This document shows, piece after piece, positions 48,501 through 58,900 of a stretch of 64,000 nucleotides of DNA. The notes below the pieces were generated by a model. The model was not told where the DNA came from. It saw only the letters and a list, made by a program, of their open reading frames with translations, and ran no database searches. Made by a program: the position numbers and the translations under genes. How positions within the stretch are numbered: the stretch's first letter is position 1; each line of letters begins with the position of its first letter. This DNA comes from Heliopora coerulea (Eukaryota; Cnidaria; Anthozoa; Scleralcyonacea; Helioporidae): assembly GCA_030142905.1 (NCBI GenBank), contig JASJOG010000113.1:761501-825500 (forward strand). The letters run 5' to 3'.

Positions 48501-49965
48501 AAATAAATAACTAAGTAAGTAAGGGAGGGAGGGAGAGAGGGTGGGAGGAGGGAGGGAGGGAGAGAGGGAGGGAGGGAGGGAGGGAGAGAGGGAGGGAGGG
48601 AGGGAGGGAAGGAAGGAAGGAAAGGAAAGAAAGGAAGGAAGGAAAGGAAAGAAAGGAAGGAAGGAAGGAAAAAATGAATGATAGATGGGTGGGTGGGTGG
48701 GTGGATGGATGAGTGGATTGATGGAAGGAAGGAAGGAAGGGGGAGGGAGGGAGGGAAGAAAAGTGAAAGAATGAAACAAAGAAACAAACAAAGATGGAAT
48801 GAAGAATGATAGGAAAGCAGAAAGGAAACAGAACTGGGGAAAAGGAGTGAATATAGAAGGAAGTTGGAATTGTGAGAGTGAAGGAAGGAAATTGAAATAA
48901 TGATGGGAAAATAATGAATGACCAAACTGACAGCCACATAAATTTTATAGACAAGTGTGTTTACTATTTTAGACCTGTCTGCTAAGAAATACTCGAACAA
49001 AACAATTGACAGTAAGCAAAACACCACCGATGATCCACGTGAGAAAAATAACAAAAGTTTGAAACAACAAGCAACAGAAGTTGGCAATTATATTGAGAAT
49101 ATCAAAGAAAATGACAGCTTGAGGATTAAAGAGGATGAAAATGTGACACTTCATGCTGAAGAAGATAAAAGTATGAGACACCATGAGAAAGAAGATAAAA
49201 GTGGGAAACATCATGTGAAAGAAGATAATAGAGTGAGACAACCTCCTAAAAAAACAGAACCTGCAAAAGAAAACCAAATTAAGATTCCTGCTCCTTTAAT
49301 GGTGGCCATTGGTTCAACCTTAATTCTCATCCTTCTGTTTTTTACATGTTTGCTCTACCAAAGGTAACAATTCTTGACTTTTGTAATTACAGTAATCAAT
49401 GTCTTTTTTAATATTATATAGAATGTTACATGAACAAAAAAATTGACCATTTTACACTGTTATTTACCTCCCACCTTCCATTTTTTCCAGGATGCACAAA
49501 AAATTTAAATCCAAACAAATGATAAAAGAACTTTTCAAAATCCAAAATGAACCAAGCCTGTCAGACTTTGTTAAGCAAAGCAACATCATTGAAACACCAA
49601 TAAGTCCAAATATTGGCCAGGCCCTACACCGAAGTTCTAGTACAACTATTGCAGCAAGTAAAAATAATATTGAGAAAGTAAGAAGTTATAGTCCACCAAA
49701 ACCAGTGATTTCAAAGAGCAAGCTAAGTGAAATAACTAACATGAAGAGCTTCAACTCAAAAGTTGATGATCAACCTCAACAAGAAAATACTTCAAAGGTT
49801 TCTCTATCAAGTTCTGGGGGGCAGACAACCATGACAAAGAACGCTTCACAACCAAGAATAGTCCGCAATGAAGCACAGGAGAAAGACAGGAAAGTGTTTA
49901 GTGGAATGGTTGATTCTTTGCTGGACAACTGGATGGAAACCAGAGATGTTGACGACACTACATAA
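39517..49965 (+). CDS. Single-pass receptor EGF-FN3-Ig(5)-TSP1(2)-TM, family not recognised (13 exons)
   Basis: Predicted cell-surface adhesion or recognition protein, ligand unknown. Exons: 39517-39748, 40309-40341, 40498-40812, 41742-42038, 42261-42605, 42733-42838, 43563-43822, 44341-44476, 45835-45965, 46653-46952, 47922-48269, 48973-49363, 49491-49965. Total 3369 nt, 1122 residues, phases consistent. Order by residue: signal about 1-28, EGF to 77, FN3 89-193, Ig1 to 292, Ig2 to 407, Ig3 (two exons) to 529, Ig4 (two exons) to 618, Ig5 to 718, two TSP1 (WSSWSEWSPC and WRPWTSWSACLPVC) to 834, charged stalk, membrane segment about 941-963, tail of about 158 residues. Ig Cys/Trp pairs are visible (VLRCQARG...FYRCLATN; WTCETRG...VKWYYNG...YQCTGKN). 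Most module borders are phase 1, allowing shuffling. The tail is Ser/Lys-rich with one SYSPPKP. AATAAA at 50143. FN3 before Ig is the reverse of usual IgCAMs. Confidence 0.86.
40131..40275 (+). repeat. Degenerate (ATC)n trinucleotide tract
   Basis: Interrupted ATCATC/ACCATC/ATTATC runs in intron 1 of the EGF-FN3-Ig-TSP1 gene, just upstream of its 33-nt second exon. Confidence 0.75.
42965..43040. repeat. (TA)n microsatellite
   Basis: Interrupted TATATA runs in intron 6 of the receptor gene. Confidence 0.9.
44620..45410 (+). mobile_element. Penelope-like retroelement fragment with GIY-YIG endonuclease domain
   Basis: Open frame 44625-45275, intact over about 216 codons but with a low-complexity Asn/Thr-rich start that is likely out of original frame. 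From about residue 88 it reads CPTLGNCQAKSVVHKAEV, YISMTTNDFKHRYRNH, ETELSKYIWRRK, RRCNLCLEEKVFIL and LLNKRSELFSSCRH. These are the conserved blocks of the C-terminal GIY-YIG domain of Penelope-like elements. The first catalytic motif is degraded (no GIY visible; YIS in place of YIG). No reverse transcriptase is present, so it is 5'-truncated. It is in the sense orientation in intron 8 of the receptor gene, splitting the two halves of the Ig4 coding sequence. Confidence 0.75.
45973..46303 (+). mobile_element. tRNA-derived SINE, family A copy 2, adjacent to a splice donor
   Basis: Shares ordered blocks with the copy at 4865-5215: GAAGTCAACTGAAAAG, CTGAGGACGATTCTGAAAT, CACATCCTCTCATGGAT, GTGTTAAGTTGTTGCG and a tRNA-like part (46188-46260) with A-box TAGCTCAACAGG. 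It starts about 8 bp after the exon 9 donor of the receptor gene (45966). Possible short target duplication GGTGAGTA / GATGAGTA. Confidence 0.7.
47424..47706 (+). mobile_element. SINE family B, copy 1
   Basis: Starts with a truncated tRNA-like part containing a B-box-like GGGTTCGATTTCG. It continues with a conserved body (TTGTCCAGTTTGTCTCTACC, AAGCATCGCAGGTTTTCTCC, TACTGGACCTCTAGGG) and ends GTTATCCAGTATAAATAAAG. A second copy is at 58497-58753, the same in order and strand. It lies in intron 10 of the receptor gene. Confidence 0.8.
48340..48785 (+). repeat. Long polypurine tract with GGGA/GGAA/TAAG units
   Basis: About 440 bp of nearly uninterrupted A/G on the plus strand, with GGGAGGGAGGGA runs, TAAGTAAATAAA units and GGAAGGAAAGG units. 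It yields long spurious Pro/Ser/Leu-rich frames on the minus strand. It lies in intron 11 of the receptor gene. G-runs are compatible with G-quadruplex or triplex structure (inference). Confidence 0.9.
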
Positions 49966-50693
49966 AGCAAGGTGTAACCAGGAAAACAATTTGAATGATG
50001 GCAAAAGATTGAAAAAGAAGTCGCACAATCATGAAAACAAGCAACCCTCGTTAAAAATGTTCCTGTAGAAGACGATTTAGGGAGTTTTGTTGATGCAGAG
50101 AGAGAATTTTTAGAGGGAGAATTAACGTTCAACTACATTGTCAATAAAATGTATTTTAACCTGGATAGTGAAGCATAGAACGTAACACCACAAGAATTGT
50201 AGATAAATCTGAAATTTCGTAACAATTACCACAGGAGACTTCAAAAGGAGAAACCGGAATACTAAACATTAAAAATTGGAAACTGACCATATTTTTGTAC
50301 ATTAGATTTCCCCTCCCAAAAAATTCAGATGTTTGAAATCCTTTTCCTTGGCATGTTCCACCGAGTCAGTGAGCCACCTTTGACTTACTGAATTATAATG
50401 TATATTGTCCGCTGCTGTCCCTTTTATATTGTGAAATTTCAATGATAAACCTACAAAGACAAACTTCGATTAAGTTTTAACTCACCATTATTGTCATTTC
50501 GAGTGATAACCTCCATAAAATGAACTTTCCACGTGAAATCGTGCTAGACGGTAGCACGCCAAATGCGCCAGTCCTGGTACCTAATCTCGATATTTCCGAG
50601 ATAACGAGTGTGCTGTTCATTCTAGTAAATTTTTGTATACACGTTTCTGAGAACTCTGCATAGTTTTCGTACATTTATAGACCTGTTGTCATA
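49966..50693. other. Receptor 3' UTR and AMDHD1 promoter region
   Basis: Downstream of the receptor stop there is AATAAA at 50143-50148, fitting a short 3' UTR. The remaining sequence up to 50693 is the putative AMDHD1 promoter and 5' UTR. No coding exon seen. Confidence 0.5.
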
Positions 50694-53600
50694 ATGCATC
50701 GTTTACTAGTTCGCCATGCTAAGCAAGTTGTAACCGTCTGCGAAAACGGAGAGGAGATATTGAAAGGGAAAGCTATGAATAATGTTTGTGTTTTAGACGG
50801 GAAAACTAGCATTGTTATAAACAACGAAGGTCTGATTGACGACATTGGTGAAGATGAAGCAATTATGAAGAAGTACAGTAGCAAAATGTTCGAAAAAGAG
50901 ATTGATGCGACTGACATGTGTGTTATACCAGGTACTGTACAGTGGAAGTCGGAGTTGGATTTGATTTAGTGATCTGGGCACATTGTTCGGAGCTTTTCTT
51001 TCTGTTGTCAGGATTGGTTGATGGTCATAGCCATCCTGTTTTTGCCGGAGATAGAGTACATGAATTTGCCATGAAGGTAGGTAAGCAGACACAGTGTGCA
51101 CAATTTTTTCATGAAGATTGCCAGGTAGGCAGTAAGGCAGGTAGGTAGATAGAACGTATGAGTTAGCCATGAATGTTGGTAGACACAGTGCTGCGTCAGT
51201 TGAACATGAAGATAGCTAGCCACCAAAGCTGGAGTAGGTCATGATGGGTGGGGGTCTTGGTTCTTTCCACTCTTAGTAGATGTCCCCTTCTTATGATTTT
51301 CATATGAAATGTGCAACTGTGGTGTGTCCACCTGGGGGATTCACACAGGGATACATGCCACCCTAAGGGATAGCATTGCAAAGATCACTACATTCTCCCT
51401 CCTCATTTTAGGAGGCATATACAGATATACCTGCAATATGATATATGATATATGTGAATGTATACTATATATAAATAGTACCATGCCTGTTCTATAGCTT
51501 GCAGGTGCATCCTATCTGGATGTCCACAAGGCTGGAGGAGGAATACATTTCACTGTTGACCATGTCCGCAAAGCAACTGATGTTGAGCTATACCACAACC
51601 TGAAAGAAACCTTGCAGAGAATGCTCCGTAGTGGAACCACACTTGTTGAAGCTAAAAGTGGCTATGGGCTTGATGCTATAAATGAAATAAAGATGTTGAA
51701 AGTGATTGAACAAGCCAAAAATGATGAAGCTATTGGAATATCTAGTACTTATTGTGGGGCACATGCTGTTCCTAAGTAAGAGAAAGTAAATCATGTTTCA
51801 TAGATTGGGGAAATTTGGCTTATATTAAAATCAAATTTTTACTTAATCAGGCAATTTTGAGACTTAAACTATGATATCACATTGTGTTAAAAGTAAATTA
51901 ATTAAAGAACACAGTATTTCAATGTCAATATGAACTATTACTTACAGTAAAAGTAAAGTAATATCATTCATTATTTCTAGAGGAAGCACAGCTGCAGATG
52001 CAACCACAGACATTATAAACAATCAGTTACCCAAACTTAAAGTCCTCATGGACTCTGGAGAGCTTCACATTGACAACATTGATGTGTTTTGTGAAAAAGG
52101 AGTTTTTGAATTAACTGACACTGAAAGAATTCTAACAGCTGGAAAAAACATTGGACTTGCAATAAACTTTCATGCAGAAGAACTGAATCAACTTAAATCT
52201 GTTGAGGTTAGTAGGGGAACTTCTGTTGAAGTGCTTTTCATTTACAGATGTAACTGAAATTTTATTACTCACCTTAGCAATGCTCTAAATTACCTAATAC
52301 TTTGATGAGAAGGCTCTTGAAATGTTTTTAGACATGTCTATTAATTTTGTCTTTATAGTTAGGAGTTTCTCTTGGTGCCAGAGCAATCAGTCATTTAGAA
52401 GAGATCAGTGATGAAGGAATAAGAGCTTTGGCAACCAGTTCAACTGTGGCTGTAGTACTACCAACAACAGCATATATCTTGAAATTAACACCACCACCAG
52501 TTAGAAAACTGATACAGAAAGGTATGAATTCTCTTCACTCAATTACAGGTGAAGTTTAGTCATGTCAGCAATAGGTGGATGAGGTGTCAACCACACTTTG
52601 CCCAGCTTACTGATTGATACTTTCATTTATTCACTGGTTTATACATGATCCATGTTCCCCCTTCATCACTCCTAGAACTTCTCAAGAATCCACACATTCC
52701 TTTTATTGATCATTCATCCATCCATTATTTGCTCATTTACTCCATTGTTTGTTAGGCTGTTCTCTTGTCCATCCATCCAGACTTTTCTTTGATCGTTTGT
52801 CTATTCGTTCTTTTGTTTATTTGTGTACTCGTTTGTTCGTTACTTCTTCCACTCATTTGTCCATTCATTCACTTATACATTCGTTCGTTCATTCATTCAT
52901 TTTTCTAGGTGCAGCTATAGCACTTGGTAGTGATTTCAATCCTAACGCATTTTGTCTGTCTATGGTTGGTAAACCTTTCTAGTTTGCACATTAGCTCAAA
53001 TATTTCAATAATACGCATTTCCGAGATACAATTGATACTTGGCAAGTTGATGTCAATATTCCACTCAATCATTTCATGGAAAGCAAACTGTACACCACGT
53101 TATTTTCATTCACAGCCAATCGTAATGAACTTGGCGTGTGTTACGTGCAGAATGACAATGAACGAAGCTCTTGTCGCCAGTACAATCAATGCTGCAGCAT
53201 CAGTTGGTCTGTCTAAATCACATGGTTCTCTAGAAGTTGGTAAAGTCGGCGATATGGTAATTTTAGATTGTCCAAGGTGAGAGGAAAGGCTAAAGACTGT
53301 TCTGTGAGCGACGAACGCTGCCTCCTAATTAAACCACGACTGTATGACACTCATTGTAATAGGGTAGGTTTAATGGTGACAGTGGGGAGGCCAAGAGTGT
53401 TTACAGATACGATAGAATAAAATTTGGAGATGAAATGGAGCCTAAGATGTAAACTTCAACAACTGGAGCGACAATAGAAACAACAACAACAGGAACAATA
53501 ATAGCAACAACAACAACAGGAACAATAATAACAACAACAACAACAGCTACCGAGCAAATCCCGAATGTTACTAATCAATTTCAAAAACAACCGAACCAAT

Positions 53601-53858
53601 GCGTGACAATCACAAACCGTCGAGGTTTGTACTTGTGTTGTGGCGCTCCAAGCGAGCTATTCAAAACATCAAAAGCGACACTACTCCAGTGAAAATATAT
53701 AAATTTGTCGCCTGGATGAAGACATTCTCACCCTCAATTAAGTATTCTTTCTTTTGTCTTTCAGGTGGGAACATTTAATCTATCAATTTGGAGGCCAAGA
53801 TCAAATCATAAAACATGTGATCAAAAAAGGGCGACTGGTGTATACACGTCCATTTTAA
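50694..53858 (+). CDS. AMDHD1: Imidazolonepropionase (complete, 8 exons)
   Basis: Amidohydrolase-superfamily enzyme of histidine breakdown: hydrolyses 4-imidazolone-5-propanoate to N-formimidoyl-glutamate. Exons: 50694-50931, 51012-51076, 51498-51775, 51981-52206, 52359-52521, 52909-52964, 53116-53276, 53765-53858. Total 1281 nt, 426 residues, the length recalled for human AMDHD1, with consistent phases. The metal-binding HSH lies in LVDGHSHPVFAGDR (about residues 84-86). KSGYGLD, the third His in NFHAEE (about 258) and the catalytic Asp in GSDFNPNAF (about 332) are all present. The C-terminal KVGDMVILDCP and the last strand (KKGRLVYTRPF) complete the composite domain. AATAAA at 53857-53862 overlaps the stop codon, so the 3' UTR may be very short. 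Convergent with the RD3 gene. Confidence 0.95.
52680..52905 (+). repeat. Degenerate TTCA/TCCA/TTCG tetranucleotide tract
   Basis: Pyrimidine-rich CATTCATTCATT, CATCCATCC and TTCGTTCGTTC runs in AMDHD1 intron 5, ending in the polypyrimidine tract of the exon 6 acceptor. Confidence 0.8.
53455..53555 (+). repeat. (CAA)n tract with a short tandem duplication
   Basis: The unit AACAACAACAACAGGAACAATAATA occurs in tandem near 53480-53550 with minor differences. In AMDHD1 intron 7. Confidence 0.7.
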
Positions 53859-53862
53859 TAAA

Positions 53863-54828
53863 TATCTGTCAAATACAAACAAGGAAGGTTTTGGTAAACT
53901 TCCTTAACGACAAGCCACCGAAGTAGCTTCTTCCTTGTGTTGGATATCAGAGGATTTGATAGAAATAAAATTCTCACGATGCGAAAGAACGAGAATATGG
54001 AATTCGATCGTCATTCAATTGCCAGTTTCAAAATTTACATTTTGAAAACGGTGGAAAACCATTCAATAATGTAGCGGAATGCGAAACGCACTGGAGGATG
54101 ATGGCAAGGCATCGCAAGGCTGTAAAAACTACAAGATGCGATAACTTTGGGTGAAGCAACTACCTGAAATATACGAAAAGAAACTTCGACGTTTCGAGGG
54201 AAGGCCTATTTCAGGTAGTTGCTTCACCCAAAGTTATCGCATCTTGTTATCCTCGGCTACCTACACTGGTACCCATTGCTGTAAAAACTACATCATGTAA
54301 TGGTACGTCATGAAAAAATCGGAACTATTTTTTCTTTAACCTAACACGATTTAAACTTAGAATGATCTCCACAGCTCGAGCATTTTCGCTGACTTTGCGC
54401 TCAGTTTTGTTGACGGAACTTCAATGCACCACTCGTTAGAAATTGAGAACTACCTGGACTGCTCGCAGGCTATATAGTTTGAGGCAGTAACCTGAGCTTT
54501 GTTGGTGAGGCCCGAGGGTAGCGTTTTCCTTAAGTTTGCCATGTATTGATCTTGTCTGATATTTTAGGGATCGGAAGATTGAGATTTACAAGGAATTTCA
54601 GTTTATAAAATGTTGTTCACTGGGTGGCGTCATGTTAAATTTTCTTGATCAACACCACACTGCGTTCTTCAGCATTATTAAATTCATGTTTATTAATATT
54701 CAGTTTAAACTGATTTTACAAGGCTATGTTGTTAAATATGAGTCCAAGAGCCTCTCAGGAGTCCATCATAAGATGGGCCTTATCTTCAAAACGACTGCAT
54801 TGTTTGGAAAAGCAATCGTGCCCTGATT
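53863..54828. other. Convergent intergenic region between AMDHD1 and RD3
   Basis: No gene seen. Holds the 40-bp perfect palindrome at 54131-54247 and presumably both 3' UTRs. Confidence 0.45.
54131..54247. mobile_element. Fold-back repeat with perfect 40-bp arms
   Basis: Arms 54131-54170 and 54208-54247 are exact reverse complements (starting ACAAGATGCGATAACTTTGG). The 37-bp spacer contains CTTCGACGTTTCGAGG, a motif common at the ends of Penelope-like elements (recalled, not checked). Confidence 0.85.
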
Positions 54829-55521
54829 TTAGTGGAATGAATGAAAAATAATGTTGAGGTCATTCAGACTCAGACTTGATGATGTGCACTCGTCATCGCT
54901 TTCAAAGTCAATATCAATAGCTGCGACATCTTGGCCACCAACTGGTCCGTCAAAACACTCTGAGGTAACGAACAGGTCACTGAGCTTACGTTTCACCTCA
55001 TCTATGTCTTCGTAAACGTGATCAGTCGGCATGACTTTAGAGGATCGTTTTCCAAAATACGATTTGAGACTAATGTTCGACAGATTACGAACCAACCGGA
55101 GAAGTCTATTTTGAGGTTCCCTCTCAGGGAGCGCGACCAGATATTCCTTCAACATCGTTTCCAATGTACGAACTACAGACGTGACATTAGTCTCCCCGTA
55201 CACAGACAATCTAAAACCATTAACAAATGAATTATAGTCGCAAGGTCGTAAGTTCATCGCTAATTTTTCAATTTGCTCGCGTTTGATTCGACTTGGTCCA
55301 GTCCTTCGGTTAGCGGTCATAAGCCAGTTAAAATCACCATCGCTGGTTTCTTGTTTCTCTCTCTGTTCCTTTCTTAGATTTTCCTCTGCATATTTTATCT
55401 GCACATCGAGTTCATGTAATATCGCTTTTGATACGGCCGTTGATTCTTCCTTTAAGCTGAGTTTGTCCTTACTCTCGCAGAGACTTTCCAGATCTATCCA
55501 AGAAGTCATTTTATGCCTCAT
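54829..55521 (-). CDS. RD3: RD3-domain protein (single exon)
   Basis: Uninterrupted frame of 230 residues, MRHKMTSWIDLESL to SLNDLNIIFHSFH. The second Met (55509) is an equally good start and matches the MxxxxW start of RD3 proteins. Residues about 30-150 align by eye with vertebrate RD3: a helix (AILHELDVQIKYAEENLRKE), the hallmark DFNWLM (vertebrate DYSWLA), IKREQIEKLAMNLRPCDY, then FRLSVYGETNVTSVVRTLETML. Vertebrate RD3 binds and inhibits photoreceptor guanylyl cyclases and aids their trafficking; the role in this organism is unknown. After the domain there is an acidic Ser/Asp-rich tail (DIDFESDDECTSSSLS). Intronless here, whereas I recall an intron in vertebrate RD3. Orientation is convergent with AMDHD1 and tandem with DALRD3. 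Confidence 0.78.
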   Translation of the reverse strand: MRHKMTSWIDLESLCESKDKLSLKEESTAVSKAILHELDVQIKYAEENLRKEQREKQETSDGDFNWLMTANRRTGPSRIKREQIEKLAMNLRPCDYNSFVNGFRLSVYGETNVTSVVRTLETMLKEYLVALPEREPQNRLLRLVRNLSNISLKSYFGKRSSKVMPTDHVYEDIDEVKRKLSDLFVTSECFDGPVGGQDVAAIDIDFESDDECTSSSLSLNDLNIIFHSFH

Positions 55522-55951
55522 TCAAGACAATGCCACTCAAAAACTTACTTTTGGGCTCAAAAACCAAGTTTCATTATCGGACATTAAATCTTGCAAAAGG
55601 TTTGCAGTAATTAGCGGCGCTTATGACGTAATGAGTGGTACTGCGAAAGGCCGCTGGTCTGATTGTTCGAACGGTGTGATTGGTTCGAGCGCCGCCGGTA
55701 CTCAGTGCTCCGTAAGCGACGTTGTGGCCAATGACAGAAGACAGCAGAGCAACGGTATGGATGAAACAACCAAAGGACGTTAAAGAATGAACAAGTGGAT
55801 GGACAGGAAAAGGAAACGGCAAATGACGGATGAGATGGAATTTGACATTCAGCAAATTGGTGTACGTAAATAAACACAATCACTTTCCCTTACTGCTGAT
55901 GCGATCCACGCACCACTGTACATACAGACACCACGCCGACACACATTTTTC
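55522..55951. other. Gap between the DALRD3 stop and the RD3 start
   Basis: 430 bp that must contain the DALRD3 3' UTR and the RD3 promoter. Short overlapping frames on both strands have no recognisable homology. Confidence 0.5.
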
Positions 55952-58900
55952 TCACATCTGGTCAACTGATTCAACAGTACACAATCGCAATGCATTTTGG
56001 ATAACCTTGCAGAGAAAAAGAGCAAAAGATAAAAGTCGAATATCTTTCCAGATATCGTTTTTGACATGCTAGGTGAACACGGAGGGAAGATGGCGACGGC
56101 CAGATTTCTGAGTGAGGTAATCTAATTAATGATTAATAGTTAACTTAAGATTGATTATTTGATTTAAGATTAATTATTGAGTGTAGGTGCCATATGACGA
56201 CATATATGAAGATAAAGAACCACGAGAGGTCGTTCACAAAAGTATTACCAAGGGACGGTACCTGGTACAAAGCTTTAATGAGGTACAATCTGGCAAACAT
56301 GACTGGCAATAAATGGGATCTCGGTTCCTGGAAATTGATCAAGAAAACAGAAAAAGTGAATGTAACAACGCGAGTTCTTTGATCATGGGTTGTACTGTGT
56401 ATAATAACATGCAAATAATAGTAATAATAGTGGTAATAATAAGGATTGTAACGATTATAGGAATAATGGTAATAATAACACTGATAACGATCACGATTAA
56501 TTGATTGATTGGTTGATTATGACCAAACTGGTAATTATAGTAAGGTTTCGGATGCAGTATTTAGGTGCACTGTAAGACTTCAATGATGTTGTGATTACGT
56601 CTGCTTCAGAATTTCCAGTTTTGGACGCAGTTGACAAACACCCCAGAACTTTAAGTGAAATATCTTGAGCTCAGCAGTACGACTTCATTTGTTCATCTGC
56701 GCTGTTCTATCACGTCGTCCTTTGCTTGAAATATGAAGTTCTGACAGACTGACATTGTATAATGAATTAATGTCATGGCCGATAACAAGTTTTCAAACAA
56801 TTTTAGACCTTGGATGGATTCCTCAGGTGGCCTTGTGTATATCAATTCCTGTTGAAATATCCCTGCAGTATCGTATTTTTTTTAAATGACGAAGCAATTT
56901 CATATACTCTGGAAAAGACAAATTAACTCACTTTACTTGTCCCACACAGGGCCGTCGAATAATTATATCCATACGCTAAATTTGTCTCCCCTAACGAATT
57001 TATTTTGGACTACATCAATTTTGCTAACCTTCGTTATATTAATAATAGTAACAACAACACCATCAACAGTAATAGTTATTACAATAACAAGAATGATATA
57101 AAAAAATAATTAAGCACAGTCATGAACTTACGCCTAAAATGTGAATGCGGCTGTAGTAAGCACTAATATCTTGACTTAACGAAACGAGAAACTGAGCAAT
57201 CTGAAAACAGATTTAAAACTAAAATTTATGAAGGCATCTTCACACATTTAGCTGCACAGCGTCACAAAATAATACAAACATGAAATCTTATAAATTTGTC
57301 GCATTATTGGCTCCCATTTCATTCGTCCCTTCACGCCTTTCATCATGCTTTGCTTTATCCGTTCATTTAAACCTCTTTGCCTTTCTTACCATTCATAGTT
57401 TACTGATGAAAAACATTCACTCATTACATCCTCCATTAATATAGTTTCACAACATACAGTTGCAAATGTGCATGCTATTCATGAGGCAAACGTAATGCGA
57501 GGAGTTCCCCTCTCCCATGACCAACTTAAAAATAACAAAAATGGTGCCAACTTTAAAAGACTTAGCGATATCTTTCTATTTTTTTTAATATTCATATAAA
57601 AAATTATCAAATTACAATTTGGTACCTTCTTTTTCTAATGGCCAAGGGCAATTTCCCTCCTGCCCATCACTCGTTATGACACTGACGTATTCATGCAAAA
57701 ACAATAAAATTAAAATAACCCCTTCTTACCTTATTGGAACGAAACGTCACAACCGTCGAAGTATCTTCTAAACCAGGAACAGCGTGTCCCACAACATCGG
57801 GATAACTTACCACGTATTTCATGAAAAGATTCCACTCAGCCTGTAGTAAAGAAGAATAACATGATTTCTCCTGAAAATTACTGCCCAGGAGATAATTTTT
57901 AAGACAGGCATAATGAGAATTCTTTAATGCAACTAACGTTTCGTCACTTTATATGCAACATCATCAAAGCGAAATGAATTACAGAGGATAGATCTTAAAT
58001 ATCTTGAACGATTATAAAACTAGATGTGATAATACATAAGTAATTAACGAGAAGGAGGGTGGTGGACGTTGATGGAAAGTTGTTGATAAGTGTCAGGAGG
58101 TTAAACGTCAAAGGAACATTAATGGAAAAGATCGAAGGTTTGTGTTGAGAGAAGCACTGATTTTGGTTATTAACCTCCTGACATTTTTCAACAACTTCCC
58201 ATCAATTTTCGCCGCCCCTTCTGCTCGTTAATTACTTATGTATTGTCACATTTAATTTTGTAACCGTTTAAGATATTTGAGATCTAAATTCTGTAATTCA
58301 TTTCGCTCTGATGATGTTACGTATAAAGTGACGAAACGTGTCACAGTGGTAGTGTATGTGAAAGCAAATTCCGAAAACTAAGGTCATCTTTCAACTTAAG
58401 ATTCAAGTTAACAAAAGATGAAAACTGTGAAATGGCGATATTTTGATTTTATTGCAAAATCATCTTATATTTTTTGAAGTTGTCGGTTGGTCAAGGTTTT
58501 TTGGTAGTGTACGTGACTCTCACCACTGTGACTTGGGCTCGATTCCGGCTCCTTGCAGTTATCAAAGTTACCCTTGTCACGTGAGAAAAGAGTTGTCCAG
58601 TTTGACTCTACCAAGCATCACAGGTTTTCTCCGGATTCTCCAGTTTCCTCCTGAAGTAACACTGGACCCATGAGGGGTGGTCCTTACTGGACCTCTAGGG
58701 AAACCAGCTTGAGTAAACTGATAGCGTTATCCAGTATAAATAAAGGTACTTTAGGAGCATTAAAGAATTCTCAATACGCCTGTCTCAAAAATCATCTGTT
58801 ACGCAATAATTTTACATTACGAGACTACGTATCCCACGTGGTATCTCAGTAGCAATGATCTCTTCTGTCAGTACATATTACAGTAGAAATCCAATCAATA

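Noticed and set aside
48311..49087. 258-residue Pro/Ser/Leu-rich frame on the minus strand
   Set aside because: Antisense reading of the polypurine tract in receptor intron 11; low complexity, no domain, overlaps a real exon on the other strand.
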